Assembly (NCBI GenBank): GCA_000996275.1
Contig: LCEG01000001.1
Location: 186,001 to 250,000 of the forward strand
Direction of reading: 5' to 3'
Source of the DNA: a candidate division TM6 bacterium GW2011_GWE2_42_60
GTDB lineage: Bacteria; Babelota; Babeliae; Babelales; Babelaceae
DNA: 64,000 nucleotides
Shown piece by piece: positions 26,847-35,989 of this stretch. Each line of letters starts with the position of its first letter. Positions within the stretch are counted from its first letter, which is position 1. The notes under the pieces were generated by a model. That model had not been told where the DNA came from, made no database searches, and saw nothing but the letters and a program-made list of their open reading frames with translations. A program made the position numbers and the translations under genes.

Positions 26847-29831
26847 ATGATATTTTTAAAATTCAAAAGATTTTTTTTGTTAAGTGCAGTTGCCTGTTGT
26901 GCTGCTGTTTCTTTAACAGTTGCGGCGAGCAATGTCCCAGTGCCGCCTGTTCACAAGCAAATGGCTGATGAAGTTGCGCTTAGATGCTCTTTAGATCAGC
27001 TTTTTGAAACTATTCTTGAGTGGAAGGCCCAGGGTAAGCCATTTGACAATGGGGCGATTGGTGCGTTGCTTGAAAGTGCTTTTGAACACTGGAACCGGAT
27101 CCAAACTAAATTTATTAATGCGGGCTGGTACCAAAATTTAATGCCACAGGCATGTGGGGCTATTTCAGAAAAATTTGATGAGCTTTTCAAGCTCTTATTA
27201 CAAGAAAAAAATAGTCAGCACTATGTTGAACAGGTTGTTAAATTACGCTCTATGATTGAGCAGCTTATGTTGAATGTTCAAGATAGAGTTTCTGGTTTTT
27301 CAGAGCTCAGTAAGCCTTCCAGCAATGTGCAAAAGCCAATATTTACAACAACATTTTCGCAAGAAGTGTTAAAGCAAAGCAAAACTACTGAGGCAAAAAT
27401 GGCTGATTTTCTTCTGAAATTGACGAAAAACTTTGACCAGAATGAGCTTGATTTTAAGACGTTAATGACGAAAGGGGTTACATCTTTTTGTGAAAAAATT
27501 GAGTGTCCTGAGTATAGAAAAATTTTATTGAAATCAATTTTGAAGAGTGAATTAGATTTATTTTCAGGTCAAGTGGTGCATTTTCTATGTATGATAACTG
27601 ATGCTTTGCATCTGAGAGATTTTTATCGCGAAAAAGAATTTGAGATTTTATTGACTAAGATCTTTGAAGAAAATAAAAAATGGTTTAAGTCTTGGGCTCT
27701 AAAGATTTCGGATATACTCACTCGTGATATATTTTTTCTTGTGCGCGAATCCGATGGTGTAGTGATGCAGCCCACTGACCAAGAAGCCCGGGATTATGAC
27801 ATTGAAAAAGCAGCTGAATCAATTAATAAGCTTGAAGAACAATTTAAGAAGTATGGTCACTCGTTTAGCGTGCCAAAAGGTTATGTACATATTGTTAACG
27901 AAGCATCAATATTGATAAAGGTGTGTCGCGAAAATCTTGGCAAACTCACACCAACGTGGGCTGGCTCAGTGGGTACATTTTTTGGATTGAGCAAAAAACT
28001 TTCTACCGAAGAAGAGCTTGTGATACGTAAAAAGTTAGTGATAAATCTTTATAAACTCTTAGCGTATGCTGAGTATGCTAAATATCTGCCTGTTTTTGAT
28101 ACACACTACTTTGAGACTCAATTAAATGTACAGGTGAATGATTTTATTAGTAAAATACCTCACCCTCGGGATATTTGCAAAACGTACGCAGACACATGTG
28201 GTAGTCCGGCGCTTTATGTAGTTAAAAAAGAGCGTTTGGCGCTGTATAAAGATCGTATCAATCAAATTGAATATATTGTAGAAATACAAGATAAGATGCT
28301 AGAAAATTTACCGGAAGATCAAAACGCAGAACATGTGCTTATGCGCAAAGCGGTATCCAAAGCATCTACGCATTTGTACGAATGCAAGAGACTTGTTGAG
28401 CAGTACAATTCTTTTGTTTGTTCAACGGGAAAAATTGACGATTTACAAAAAATGTTTGATATCTGTGAAGCACAGCTAGATCGATCGTTTGTATTGCTTA
28501 AGCAAGCTTCTTGTGAGTTTGGAAGGCCTATTTTTACGGCAAACTTGTGCGCTCCACGAAAATCATATAAAGATGTTGAACCAGAGATGGTTTTAAATCA
28601 GCAAAAATTTGGTGTGGTCGGGAAAAAATCTGCATTTTCGCTATGGATACTCGATCCTTGTATTGTAAATCCGTTCATTACTCACGTAAAAAATATGGCT
28701 GCAGGAAAAATTGATGAGGTAATTCAACAAACACTTGGGGTTGGTGGTTTTGACGATACTGCGCAGGAAATTATCAAAAAACTTAAAGCTATTCCTGATG
28801 CAACTTTGAGGAGTATTGGCAGGGGATTGAGGTGGAGAGAAAGTTCAGTAACTTCTTTTGCGGCGTCATTATTAAATTATAAGGTGTCTCGATGGTTTGT
28901 GCGTGCAGTGTTGCCTGATACGATTTCGTATCTTGAGTATTTGGATAATGCAGGGCTTGATGTGCAGCAAGTTGTCGGTTTATTGAACCAGTTCTCTGCT
29001 CTGACGCTTGGTAAAATATCAACTAATGACCTGATTTCCCAGATGATTGAACAGCCTGCTTGCTTTAAATTGTACTTAAAGCATATTGTGTTGAAATGGC
29101 AAAATAAGTTTGATGGTTTAAAGCCAAATTCGGTAAGTTCGCTTTCTCAGACAAAGAAAGACAAATTATATCGTAAAGCAACTGAGACTTATTTTCCAGA
29201 TGTAGAACCTCGTATTGTTATGGATAAAAAGGGAGTTGTGGATAAATGGTTGTTAGCAAAAACTCTTTCAACCGGGATGGGGGTTCCACAGGTGAGCAAA
29301 AAAACATTTGAAATGTGGAAGAGTTTTGCCAAAGAATCAGAGCACCTATTGCCTCTTACTTCATTGCAAGGTGTTAGAAATAATTGTTTTGCGACCAGTC
29401 TTAAGTCTTATTTAACAAGTCATCTTATGGGTCTTATCAAAATGGTGCCTGTGCAGGATGATCAAGACGCCTGGGCGAAGCGTATAACTAACGCTGATGT
29501 TGCCGCCCTCAACAATGCACGAAAGAGTATTTCTTTGGAATTAAACAACCTTAAAAATCAGAAAAAAACGCTTGATGGATCATACTCCTGGTACCACTAT
29601 CTTTGGTTCCCCAGTTTGATTTCTTATTGGAAACAAGATTCGTTACTGCAGTTAAACAAACAGTCGCTTTCTCTACAGAAAAAACTGTGCGTACATGCAA
29701 TAGCGCTTTCTAATGTTAACAAGATGTTTGCCGCATACGAGAAGGTCGGTTTAAAAGGTGAGCAACAAAAAGATGTCAATCGTATGCCACAAGTTGGCAA
29801 CAAAACTAAAAAAAAGCTTTATCTGCAGTGA
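26847..29831 (+). CDS. giant exported protein, paralogue 1 (994 aa)
   Basis: GTGGAG lies upstream of the ATG. The signal peptide is MIFLKFKRFFLLSAVACCAA through VSLTVAAS. The rest is alpha-helical with no recognised domain. A segment at ~664-735 (RESSVTSF, RWFVRAVLP, GLDVQQVVGLLNQF) is homologous to two segments of the neighbouring 1256-aa protein. Near residue 912 is the motif WYHYLWFPSLISYWK, also shared. Own promoter (26752) and terminator (29862). The two genes arose by tandem duplication and then diverged strongly except in their promoter and first 15 codons. Possible host-directed or envelope protein; function unknown. Confidence 0.85.
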   Translation: MIFLKFKRFFLLSAVACCAAVSLTVAASNVPVPPVHKQMADEVALRCSLDQLFETILEWKAQGKPFDNGAIGALLESAFEHWNRIQTKFINAGWYQNLMPQACGAISEKFDELFKLLLQEKNSQHYVEQVVKLRSMIEQLMLNVQDRVSGFSELSKPSSNVQKPIFTTTFSQEVLKQSKTTEAKMADFLLKLTKNFDQNELDFKTLMTKGVTSFCEKIECPEYRKILLKSILKSELDLFSGQVVHFLCMITDALHLRDFYREKEFEILLTKIFEENKKWFKSWALKISDILTRDIFFLVRESDGVVMQPTDQEARDYDIEKAAESINKLEEQFKKYGHSFSVPKGYVHIVNEASILIKVCRENLGKLTPTWAGSVGTFFGLSKKLSTEEELVIRKKLVINLYKLLAYAEYAKYLPVFDTHYFETQLNVQVNDFISKIPHPRDICKTYADTCGSPALYVVKKERLALYKDRINQIEYIVEIQDKMLENLPEDQNAEHVLMRKAVSKASTHLYECKRLVEQYNSFVCSTGKIDDLQKMFDICEAQLDRSFVLLKQASCEFGRPIFTANLCAPRKSYKDVEPEMVLNQQKFGVVGKKSAFSLWILDPCIVNPFITHVKNMAAGKIDEVIQQTLGVGGFDDTAQEIIKKLKAIPDATLRSIGRGLRWRESSVTSFAASLLNYKVSRWFVRAVLPDTISYLEYLDNAGLDVQQVVGLLNQFSALTLGKISTNDLISQMIEQPACFKLYLKHIVLKWQNKFDGLKPNSVSSLSQTKKDKLYRKATETYFPDVEPRIVMDKKGVVDKWLLAKTLSTGMGVPQVSKKTFEMWKSFAKESEHLLPLTSLQGVRNNCFATSLKSYLTSHLMGLIKMVPVQDDQDAWAKRITNADVAALNNARKSISLELNNLKNQKKTLDGSYSWYHYLWFPSLISYWKQDSLLQLNKQSLSLQKKLCVHAIALSNVNKMFAAYEKVGLKGEQQKDVNRMPQVGNKTKKKLYLQ

Positions 29832-29861
29832 AGATTTAGCGGCCATTGCGCTTCAATTTTT

Positions 29862-29911
29862 AAAAGCGGTGAAGATGAAAAAATAAAACTTTCATTCTCA
29901 CCGCTTTTTTT
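29862..29911 (+). terminator. Rho-independent terminator after paralogue 1
   Basis: AAAAGCGGTGAAGATGAAA (from 29862) pairs with TTTCATTCTCACCGCTTTT, then a T tract. A related hairpin with different outer bases closes paralogue 2 at 33924. Confidence 0.9.
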
Positions 29912-29921
29912 ATAAAATCCT

Positions 29922-29993
29922 TCTCAGGCCGAGCGCATGCTCAAGTTGTTTACGTATGGACTTGACCGGCTTCTTTTCTTAGGGAAAATGTGA
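29922..29993 (+). pseudogene. duplicated 3' fragment of holB with internal deletion
   Basis: Sequence from TCTCAGGCCGAGCGCATGCT onward matches 26607-26651 of holB. It then skips about 40 bases and rejoins at CTTTTCTTAGGGAAAATGTGA, equivalent to the holB stop. It marks the boundary of the tandem duplication that produced the two giant exported proteins. Confidence 0.85.
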
Positions 29994-30024
29994 TAGCGCT
30001 GTGTTTTCTATTTGAATTTGGCAT

Positions 30025-30053
30025 TTGACAAAGTCTTGTTTTTCCCCTATAAT
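30025..30053 (+). promoter_or_regulatory. consensus sigma-70 promoter of the second giant exported protein
   Basis: TTGACA (30025-30030), 17-nt spacer, TATAAT (30048-30053): a perfect match to the consensus. Flanks are nearly identical to the promoter at 26752. Confidence 0.92.
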
Positions 30054-30119
30054 TACAGAGTATAAAATTATAGTGTGTGCTAAAGTGCTTAAAATAATTG
30101 ATCAAGTGGAGTTTTTCAT

Positions 30120-33100
30120 ATGATATTTTTAAAATTCAAAAGACTTTCTCTGTGGGCAATGCTGGCTTGTGGGGTGGGTAGTTTTTTGTCCGTGTTTGCG
30201 ATGCAAGAGTCTGAAGTCATTAACCGTATTGGCGATGATACAAAAGAGTTGCATACATTGCTTACACAGACCTTTGATGCTTTGTGTAAAGATGATAGGC
30301 CTGCAGCTAATAAAACAATGAAAGAAGCCTCTGCCTGTTGGAATCGAATGCAGACGGTTTTGCTTTCTTCGTATAGGTATTCGATGCCTATGGATAATGC
30401 CTGCAAACAGATTTCATCAATGTTTGTATTGAAAGATTCGATGCCGCTTAAAGTAAGTATAAAGGAAGTTTTGCAGCTTCGTGAGTCCATCAAGCTGTTT
30501 CTGTGTAATGTGCAGAATAATGTGGGCGAAAACCCTAAATTGGTTTTGGTTAAAAAAGATGATTTTAAGCCAAAGACGTTCAAAGAGCTTTATGAAGAAA
30601 AATGCAAAGAAGTAGTCACGAAGAACAAAGGCGAGCGCGATAAGCGGATTCTTAAGTTTAAAGAAGAGCGTACAAAAGAAATACATAAGAAAAAAGATGT
30701 TATTGAGAAAAAAATAGATGAATTTTTAAATGAAATAACGGTTTCTGATGAGCATAAGGAAGAGATTCGAAAGCTTGTGAAAGAAAAACTTATCCTATTG
30801 CAGGAAGAAGTAGAAGACTTTTATGGGCCTATTAAGTTGCCCCACCCGGGCGAAGGTGACAAAAAGTTAAAATCTTTACTGCAAAAAGATTTTGATGAAA
30901 AGTATAAGCAATTATTAAAAGCAGATGGTCTTGAACTCGACTTCTACGGAAGTTTCTATTTCCCTAAAGATGCGTTGCCAGCGGTGAATGAGGGGAACGA
31001 TAATTGTCGCTTGAATATACAAGAGGCAGCGTCTCATTTTAATATCCTTGAACAAAAAATAAAAAATTTGCGCGATTTCAAAAACCAAGAGCAAGAGAAA
31101 CACTTGATTAGCCTTTTAGGTGTAGCAATGGAATCGCTTGAAAAGTGTCATGATTGTTTGGCTCAGCTGAATCCAGGTACGGGCAATTGGCTTTTAACAA
31201 AGATTGGTTATTTAAAAGCAGATGTTCTCTCTGAGTGTAAGGCGCGTGCTCGTTTTGAAGCGCATTATAATCGCTTGCTGGCCATTGAAAAACTCTTGTT
31301 TGGTAGTGAAAAGGTTATTTCTGACTCGATGCTTGAATTTTTTTCACCAGAAAAGATGTTTGATGTTTTTGTTGAGCTACGAGATAGTGAGCGAAAGACT
31401 ATTGCGCATAACCTGAGAAAAAAATGGCAAGACGAGTGGTTGAGTAAAAAAGATAAGCTTAAAGGCGATCAAGAGTACATTGATGGATGGGAAAAAAATC
31501 TCGGAAAAATTAACTGCCCGGCCTTTGCAGGTGAGTATGCTTACTTAAAACATGCTCAACAACAGGCGCAAAATCACTTTGATAAGTGCAAGGTCATTGC
31601 CAATAAATACAATAATCCAAATTTTTTAACAGGGTTTTTTACAGAAGGTGCATATTTGGAAGACCAAGAACGTTTTAACATTGCGTGTGCACGTGGGAAT
31701 TTTAAAGATTTATCAGAATACGACCAAAAAATATTTGCTGATGAATATGAGCAAATGAATAAATGGTTGGCATATCGTGATGAGAAGCTTCTCTTGGTCG
31801 ATCTGCTTGGGGAATGTGATAAGGAGCACCGAGTTAGCCTTTTGGAATTTGTTGAAAGATTTAATTTAAAGCCGAATCGTTTACAAGAACTTAAAGCAAC
31901 GCTTAAAAAAGGCGTCGATATGTTTTTTGAGAATGAGAAGCTTGGCTCATTGATTCCTCGAGCTGTTGGTCTTGTGTCTTTATGTCGAGAGTCCACTCTA
32001 GTTTCTCAAGCTTTAAAAAAAGGATGGTTTTGCTCATGGTTAGGCTCTCTGGTACTTCCGCAATATCCAGCAGGGTTTGAACTTTTTATTAATGGTGGCT
32101 TGACGCTTGATCAAGCCCTAGATCTGATCAATGCGATTATTAATTCTACCGAGGTTGGCAAGGTTCTTTTTAGAATTGGTGCCCAAAATCTTGTTACTTG
32201 TCCTGATACGCTTAAAAAGTATTGTTATATGTGTATTGATGCGATTGGGGCGGGTGTTAATACACTTGAGAATCTGCAGTTAGCCGACTTATTAAAAGAG
32301 CTTGCAAATAAAAACATAATTTCTCCCTTATTGCAAAAGACAACGAAGTTTCTTACCACTGTTAATGAGACAAGTACTGATCTGCACACTAACTGCGAAA
32401 CAGTTGTTCCGAATATTAAAAAAACAGCAAATACGGTAATCGAGGTGACAAATCACTTGCCTAATGTAGTGGTTTGGGGCCCTGGAATGGGATTGCAGTC
32501 TGTGCATGAATCAAAAGCACTTGGATGGGCCGCATGGCTTGCTAGTTTTAATTTGCCTTATGATGTCATTGCAAAAATAAGCCCAGAAATGGGGACACGG
32601 CTTAAGGCGGTTGTTGATTATGGGCTTACTCCCGAACAAGCGCTTAAGTTGATACGAGTGGTTATTGATTCGAACAGCATTGGGAAAGCACTTTTTGAGA
32701 TTTTTGAACAAAAGATGCGGCAGAAGCCAGAAGTAATAAAAGGTTATTTTACTGCGATAATAAGCCTTATGGAAACGTTGGCGACTGGAACACTCGGTGG
32801 CGCTGACAAGGTTGCACTTCTATTGAAAAATAAGATTGAAGAGTATGAACCTTTTATGGACACATTAAAATGGACATTTTCTGTTGGTAGTTTTTCTCCA
32901 AAAATCCGTCAGAAGTTTGCAGAAGAACTGGCTCAGAAATTTATTACACAGGTGCCGCAGCCGTACAAAAAAACAAATCCAGAAAAGCGACCTATTCCTG
33001 AAGAAATTAACGCTGATGCGCTTAAATATAAATTAGATGTTGCTAGTCTTATAAATAAAGCTGATCAAGAGGCAAATGCATTGAAGAATGCTAGCTCAAA

Positions 33101-33890
33101 CCAAAATGTCAGCGAAGAAATTTATGAGAAGCATTACACACACTGTTTCTCAACTCAATGTATGCAAGTAGCAGATAAGCTTAAAAAAGAAGAATTATTG
33201 TTACAGCAGTCTATAGACCAGATAAAAAATCCACTTGACCCTATGACCAAAAAACAGGAAGAAGGGCTCAAACAAGTGCGTGAAACGAGAGCTACGCTTG
33301 CGAATTCAATGCGCTGGTACAAGTATCTCTGGTTGCCAGGTGTGCTTGCGTATTGGAAAAAAGATTCAGAATTAGAGAGGCTTGAACAGCGATGGGCATG
33401 GAATTTGGCCTCTGAGACACAATCTATTTTGGAAAAAATACGAGAACAGAGAAGAGAGTTAAATATGCCGATGATAGACAAGTTGTATCGACTTGTGGAA
33501 TCGGCGGGAAATTCGACCGTGCGTTTTTTGAAAGACCAGGTTTCATTCGACTATTTTTCCACGCTTATTCAAGGGAAGTCCCTTGCAGAAAAAGAGAAGG
33601 TCGAGAAAAAAGAGAGTCCGGCCATTAAGGAATTTTCTCTGCGTTGGTATCACTGTCTTTGGTTGCCAAATGTATTTGCAAAAGTTCAAGATGCTGCATT
33701 GAAAAAAGACGAGTCTAAATTTAGCAAGCGAATAATCGAGTTTAATACAAGAGCATCATACGCAAAAGACCAAGTTGAAATACAAAAAGAGCTCCTACAA
33801 CAAAAAATGCTTGCATTGAAGCTTTCGCAAAAAAGATGGCGAGAATATGCCACGAGCTTGCAGAATAGTCAAAAAACGCTTCTGCTGTAG
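30120..33890 (+). CDS. giant exported protein, paralogue 2 (1256 aa)
   Basis: Same leader, ribosome binding site (GTGGAG) and opening MIFLKFKR as paralogue 1; the signal peptide runs through WAMLACGVGSFLSVFAM. Residues ~150-260 are very Lys/Glu-rich and coiled-coil-like. The homologous segment of paralogue 1 occurs twice here, at ~622-690 (WFCSWLGSLVLP, GLTLDQALDLINAI) and ~803-865 (WAAWLASFNLP, GLTPEQALKLIRVV). The WYxxLWxP motif also occurs twice, near 1063 (RWYKYLWLPGVLAYWKKD) and 1173 (RWYHCLWLPNVFAKV). Unknown function; no membrane anchor besides the signal. The consensus promoter predicts strong expression. Confidence 0.85.
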   Translation: MIFLKFKRLSLWAMLACGVGSFLSVFAMQESEVINRIGDDTKELHTLLTQTFDALCKDDRPAANKTMKEASACWNRMQTVLLSSYRYSMPMDNACKQISSMFVLKDSMPLKVSIKEVLQLRESIKLFLCNVQNNVGENPKLVLVKKDDFKPKTFKELYEEKCKEVVTKNKGERDKRILKFKEERTKEIHKKKDVIEKKIDEFLNEITVSDEHKEEIRKLVKEKLILLQEEVEDFYGPIKLPHPGEGDKKLKSLLQKDFDEKYKQLLKADGLELDFYGSFYFPKDALPAVNEGNDNCRLNIQEAASHFNILEQKIKNLRDFKNQEQEKHLISLLGVAMESLEKCHDCLAQLNPGTGNWLLTKIGYLKADVLSECKARARFEAHYNRLLAIEKLLFGSEKVISDSMLEFFSPEKMFDVFVELRDSERKTIAHNLRKKWQDEWLSKKDKLKGDQEYIDGWEKNLGKINCPAFAGEYAYLKHAQQQAQNHFDKCKVIANKYNNPNFLTGFFTEGAYLEDQERFNIACARGNFKDLSEYDQKIFADEYEQMNKWLAYRDEKLLLVDLLGECDKEHRVSLLEFVERFNLKPNRLQELKATLKKGVDMFFENEKLGSLIPRAVGLVSLCRESTLVSQALKKGWFCSWLGSLVLPQYPAGFELFINGGLTLDQALDLINAIINSTEVGKVLFRIGAQNLVTCPDTLKKYCYMCIDAIGAGVNTLENLQLADLLKELANKNIISPLLQKTTKFLTTVNETSTDLHTNCETVVPNIKKTANTVIEVTNHLPNVVVWGPGMGLQSVHESKALGWAAWLASFNLPYDVIAKISPEMGTRLKAVVDYGLTPEQALKLIRVVIDSNSIGKALFEIFEQKMRQKPEVIKGYFTAIISLMETLATGTLGGADKVALLLKNKIEEYEPFMDTLKWTFSVGSFSPKIRQKFAEELAQKFITQVPQPYKKTNPEKRPIPEEINADALKYKLDVASLINKADQEANALKNASSNQNVSEEIYEKHYTHCFSTQCMQVADKLKKEELLLQQSIDQIKNPLDPMTKKQEEGLKQVRETRATLANSMRWYKYLWLPGVLAYWKKDSELERLEQRWAWNLASETQSILEKIREQRRELNMPMIDKLYRLVESAGNSTVRFLKDQVSFDYFSTLIQGKSLAEKEKVEKKESPAIKEFSLRWYHCLWLPNVFAKVQDAALKKDESKFSKRIIEFNTRASYAKDQVEIQKELLQQKMLALKLSQKRWREYATSLQNSQKTLLL

Positions 33891-33923
33891 TGAAGATCTC
33901 GCGATAATCGCGTTGCAATTTTT

Positions 33924-33973
33924 AAAAACAGGCGAGGATGAAAAGATAAAACTTTCATCCTCGCCTGTTTTTT
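33924..33973 (+). terminator. Rho-independent terminator after paralogue 2
   Basis: AAAAACAGGCGAGGATGAAA (from 33924) pairs with TTTCATCCTCGCCTGTTTTT. The loop matches that of 29862, but the outer stem differs with both arms changed, so pairing is kept. Confidence 0.92.
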
Positions 33974-34036
33974 ATAAAATCCTCAAATCTCTAGAACAGA
34001 GCCGTTGCTTTTTGGGATAATTCTCCTACACTGAAA

Positions 34037-34510
34037 ATGAAAGTTAGGTTTTTTTCTGCAACCAAAAAGGCTGTGAAAATGGCATTTTCTTCAATGAAAG
34101 ATCTTTTGGGGTCTGTACTTACAACCAAAGGAAATTGGCAAATTCGTCTTATGAAAGATTGGCCGCTGATCGTCGGTGACCTCCAGGTGCATATGCGTCT
34201 TGAACGTGTCTTAGGGAACGTTCTTGTTGTTGGCGTCTACGATTCGCATTGGCTCCATGAGCTCTCCATGCTCTCACCAATGGTGGTACAGACGATTAAT
34301 GACCATCTTGGCGGTGCATTTGTGACTCGTATACGCTTTATTGTGGTTGAACGAAAAGAAAAAAAGTCTGAGCAACCCGCAAGTCGAGAACGGGAGCTGA
34401 GTATGCCAGAAGTAGCGATGAATTCTCGACAGGAATATGTATTGCGATCGGTTAAAGATGTTCAGCTTCAAAAAGTTCTTGAAAAAGTTTTTTATCGTTG
34501 TGTTGTGTAG
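34037..34510 (+). CDS. DciA-like (DUF721) protein
   Basis: 157 aa. The core (~35-105) has the DUF721 pattern: WPLIVGDLQVHMRLER, LVVGVYDSHWLHEL and a basic TRIRFIVVE strand. DciA proteins help load the replicative helicase DnaB in most bacteria that lack DnaC. The N-terminus before residue 15 is uncertain (ATG at 34079 also possible). The last 74 nt overlap the murG-like gene in another frame, an unusually long overlap. Confidence 0.7.
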   Translation: MKVRFFSATKKAVKMAFSSMKDLLGSVLTTKGNWQIRLMKDWPLIVGDLQVHMRLERVLGNVLVVGVYDSHWLHELSMLSPMVVQTINDHLGGAFVTRIRFIVVERKEKKSEQPASRERELSMPEVAMNSRQEYVLRSVKDVQLQKVLEKVFYRCVV

Positions 34511-35603
34511 CATTTTGCTTGGAGCAATCATCATTGGGATTATCTCTTTTGTGGTGATGCGAAAAGCAAAAACAGAGACACAGCAAAATGGAAGTATCTG
34601 TTGTGTTGCCGGTAAATCAGGCGGACATCTTATCCCTGCCCTTACGCTTGCGCGTCGGTATCGTGAAGAACACCCTAACGCACATGTTCTCTTCTTTTCA
34701 ACAGATACGCCTCTTGATAAGAATATTGTGCAAAAGGCGGGATTTGTGAACGAGCATATTACTTTTGCATTGGGTAATGTTCCGCGCTGGGATTTTTGGA
34801 ATTGGCCAAAATATTTTTGGAATTTAAGTAAAGTTTCGTGGTACGCATGGCGTGCTCTTTTAAAAGCGCGGCCCGAAAAAGTAATGACCACTGGAGGCTT
34901 TATCTCTTTACCGATTGGGATTATATCGAGGACCCTTGGAATTCCTATTTATCTCTATGAGTTGAATGCAGTACCTGGAAAAGCGGCAACTGTTTTGAGT
35001 ATTTTTGCAACCAAAACGTTTGTCTGTTTTGATGAAGCATTTTCTAAATTTCCTCGATCTGCTCGAGTAATACGTGGCACATATCCCTTGCGTTTTGATG
35101 CAAACGACCGTTTGACCAAAGAAGAAGCGCGTGTGCGACTTGGTATAGAAAATGCGGATCGCGTTATGCTGGTGATTGGTGGATCTCAGGGGTCGTTTTT
35201 TATTAATACGATAATGCCAGAGGTGATTGCGGGGCTTGCTTTATCTAAAAAAATTATGGTGATGCATCAGACGGGAGAGAGTGATGTAACTCGTGTTCGG
35301 GATCTTTATCGAGAACGGGGCATACAGGCTCTTGTCTTTGCTTATCGTGAAGATATGGCTGTTCTCTATTCTGCTGCAGATTGTGTTATTTCACGAGCTG
35401 GTGCAGGCTCTCTTTTTGAATTACTCTTTTTTGAGAAACCTTCAATTATTGTACCTTTGGAGACACTGATTACTGATCATCAACTGGATAATGCACAGGC
35501 GATGGCCGAGCAGTATCCAGCGTTTTTCTCAGTCTTTAGACAGGCTGATCTTGAACGGTCAACTCAAGGTTTTGCGCGGAAATTAAGTACGTTGCTTTCT
35601 TGA
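34437..35603 (+). CDS. murG: MurG-like glycosyltransferase with N-terminal membrane anchor
   Basis: 388 aa. A basic start is followed by a membrane segment (FFIVVLCSILLGAIIIGIIS, residues ~19-38). The GT-B enzyme follows: AGKSGGHLIPALTLARRY, TTGGFISLPIGI, YELNAVPGKA, VIGGSQGSFFIN and the donor-site SRAGAGSLFELLF. MurG adds GlcNAc to lipid I to form lipid II on the cytoplasmic face. Usual MurG is peripheral and ~355 aa, so the added anchor is odd. An ATG at 34458 would keep the anchor. Not in a mur cluster; it overlaps the DciA-like gene. Confidence 0.88.
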   Translation: MYCDRLKMFSFKKFLKKFFIVVLCSILLGAIIIGIISFVVMRKAKTETQQNGSICCVAGKSGGHLIPALTLARRYREEHPNAHVLFFSTDTPLDKNIVQKAGFVNEHITFALGNVPRWDFWNWPKYFWNLSKVSWYAWRALLKARPEKVMTTGGFISLPIGIISRTLGIPIYLYELNAVPGKAATVLSIFATKTFVCFDEAFSKFPRSARVIRGTYPLRFDANDRLTKEEARVRLGIENADRVMLVIGGSQGSFFINTIMPEVIAGLALSKKIMVMHQTGESDVTRVRDLYRERGIQALVFAYREDMAVLYSAADCVISRAGAGSLFELLFFEKPSIIVPLETLITDHQLDNAQAMAEQYPAFFSVFRQADLERSTQGFARKLSTLLS

Positions 35604-35620
35604 ATTTTGGTGCTGCTTCT

Positions 35621-35978
35621 ATGCTTCGATACATTTTCCTACGGAAAACACTCAGCATGAGCGGTGGGAGCGAATTTACTTTCACCGCTCATCCAGGCGT
35701 TTTAATGCACCATCCGCTCATCCCGAGTATTTTTACCATTCTTGAACTTCAAAGTTAATCTTTAGTAAAAATGTATCGAGGGAGAAATGCGGCTCAAGTT
35801 TTTTGTTTCTCAAGGTCGACAAAATCACTTTATCACCTCGCCTCCCTCGATACATTTCCTCCTGTGTCGGAAACACTCGGGATGAGCGGTAGAGAACAGT
35901 AATAAATTCGCCCTATCCGCTCATGGTGAGCGAGTTTACCCTGAGTGACCCGAAGGGTTGTATCGAAGGGAATCTATA
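35621..35978 (+). repeat. block of dispersed palindromic elements (copies c, d, e)
   Basis: Fills the 386-bp gap between convergent murG and the PBP gene. Copy c: TCGATACA 35626-35633, TTTTCC-TAC-GGAAAA. Copy d: TCGATACA 35847-35854, TTTCC-(9 nt)-GGAAA. Copy e is reversed: TGTATCGA at 35959-35966 with palindrome ACCC-GAA-GGGT. CCGCTC/GAGCGG ends recur. No gene is seen here. Confidence 0.85.
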
Positions 35979-35989
35979 AGAGCGGTAAT

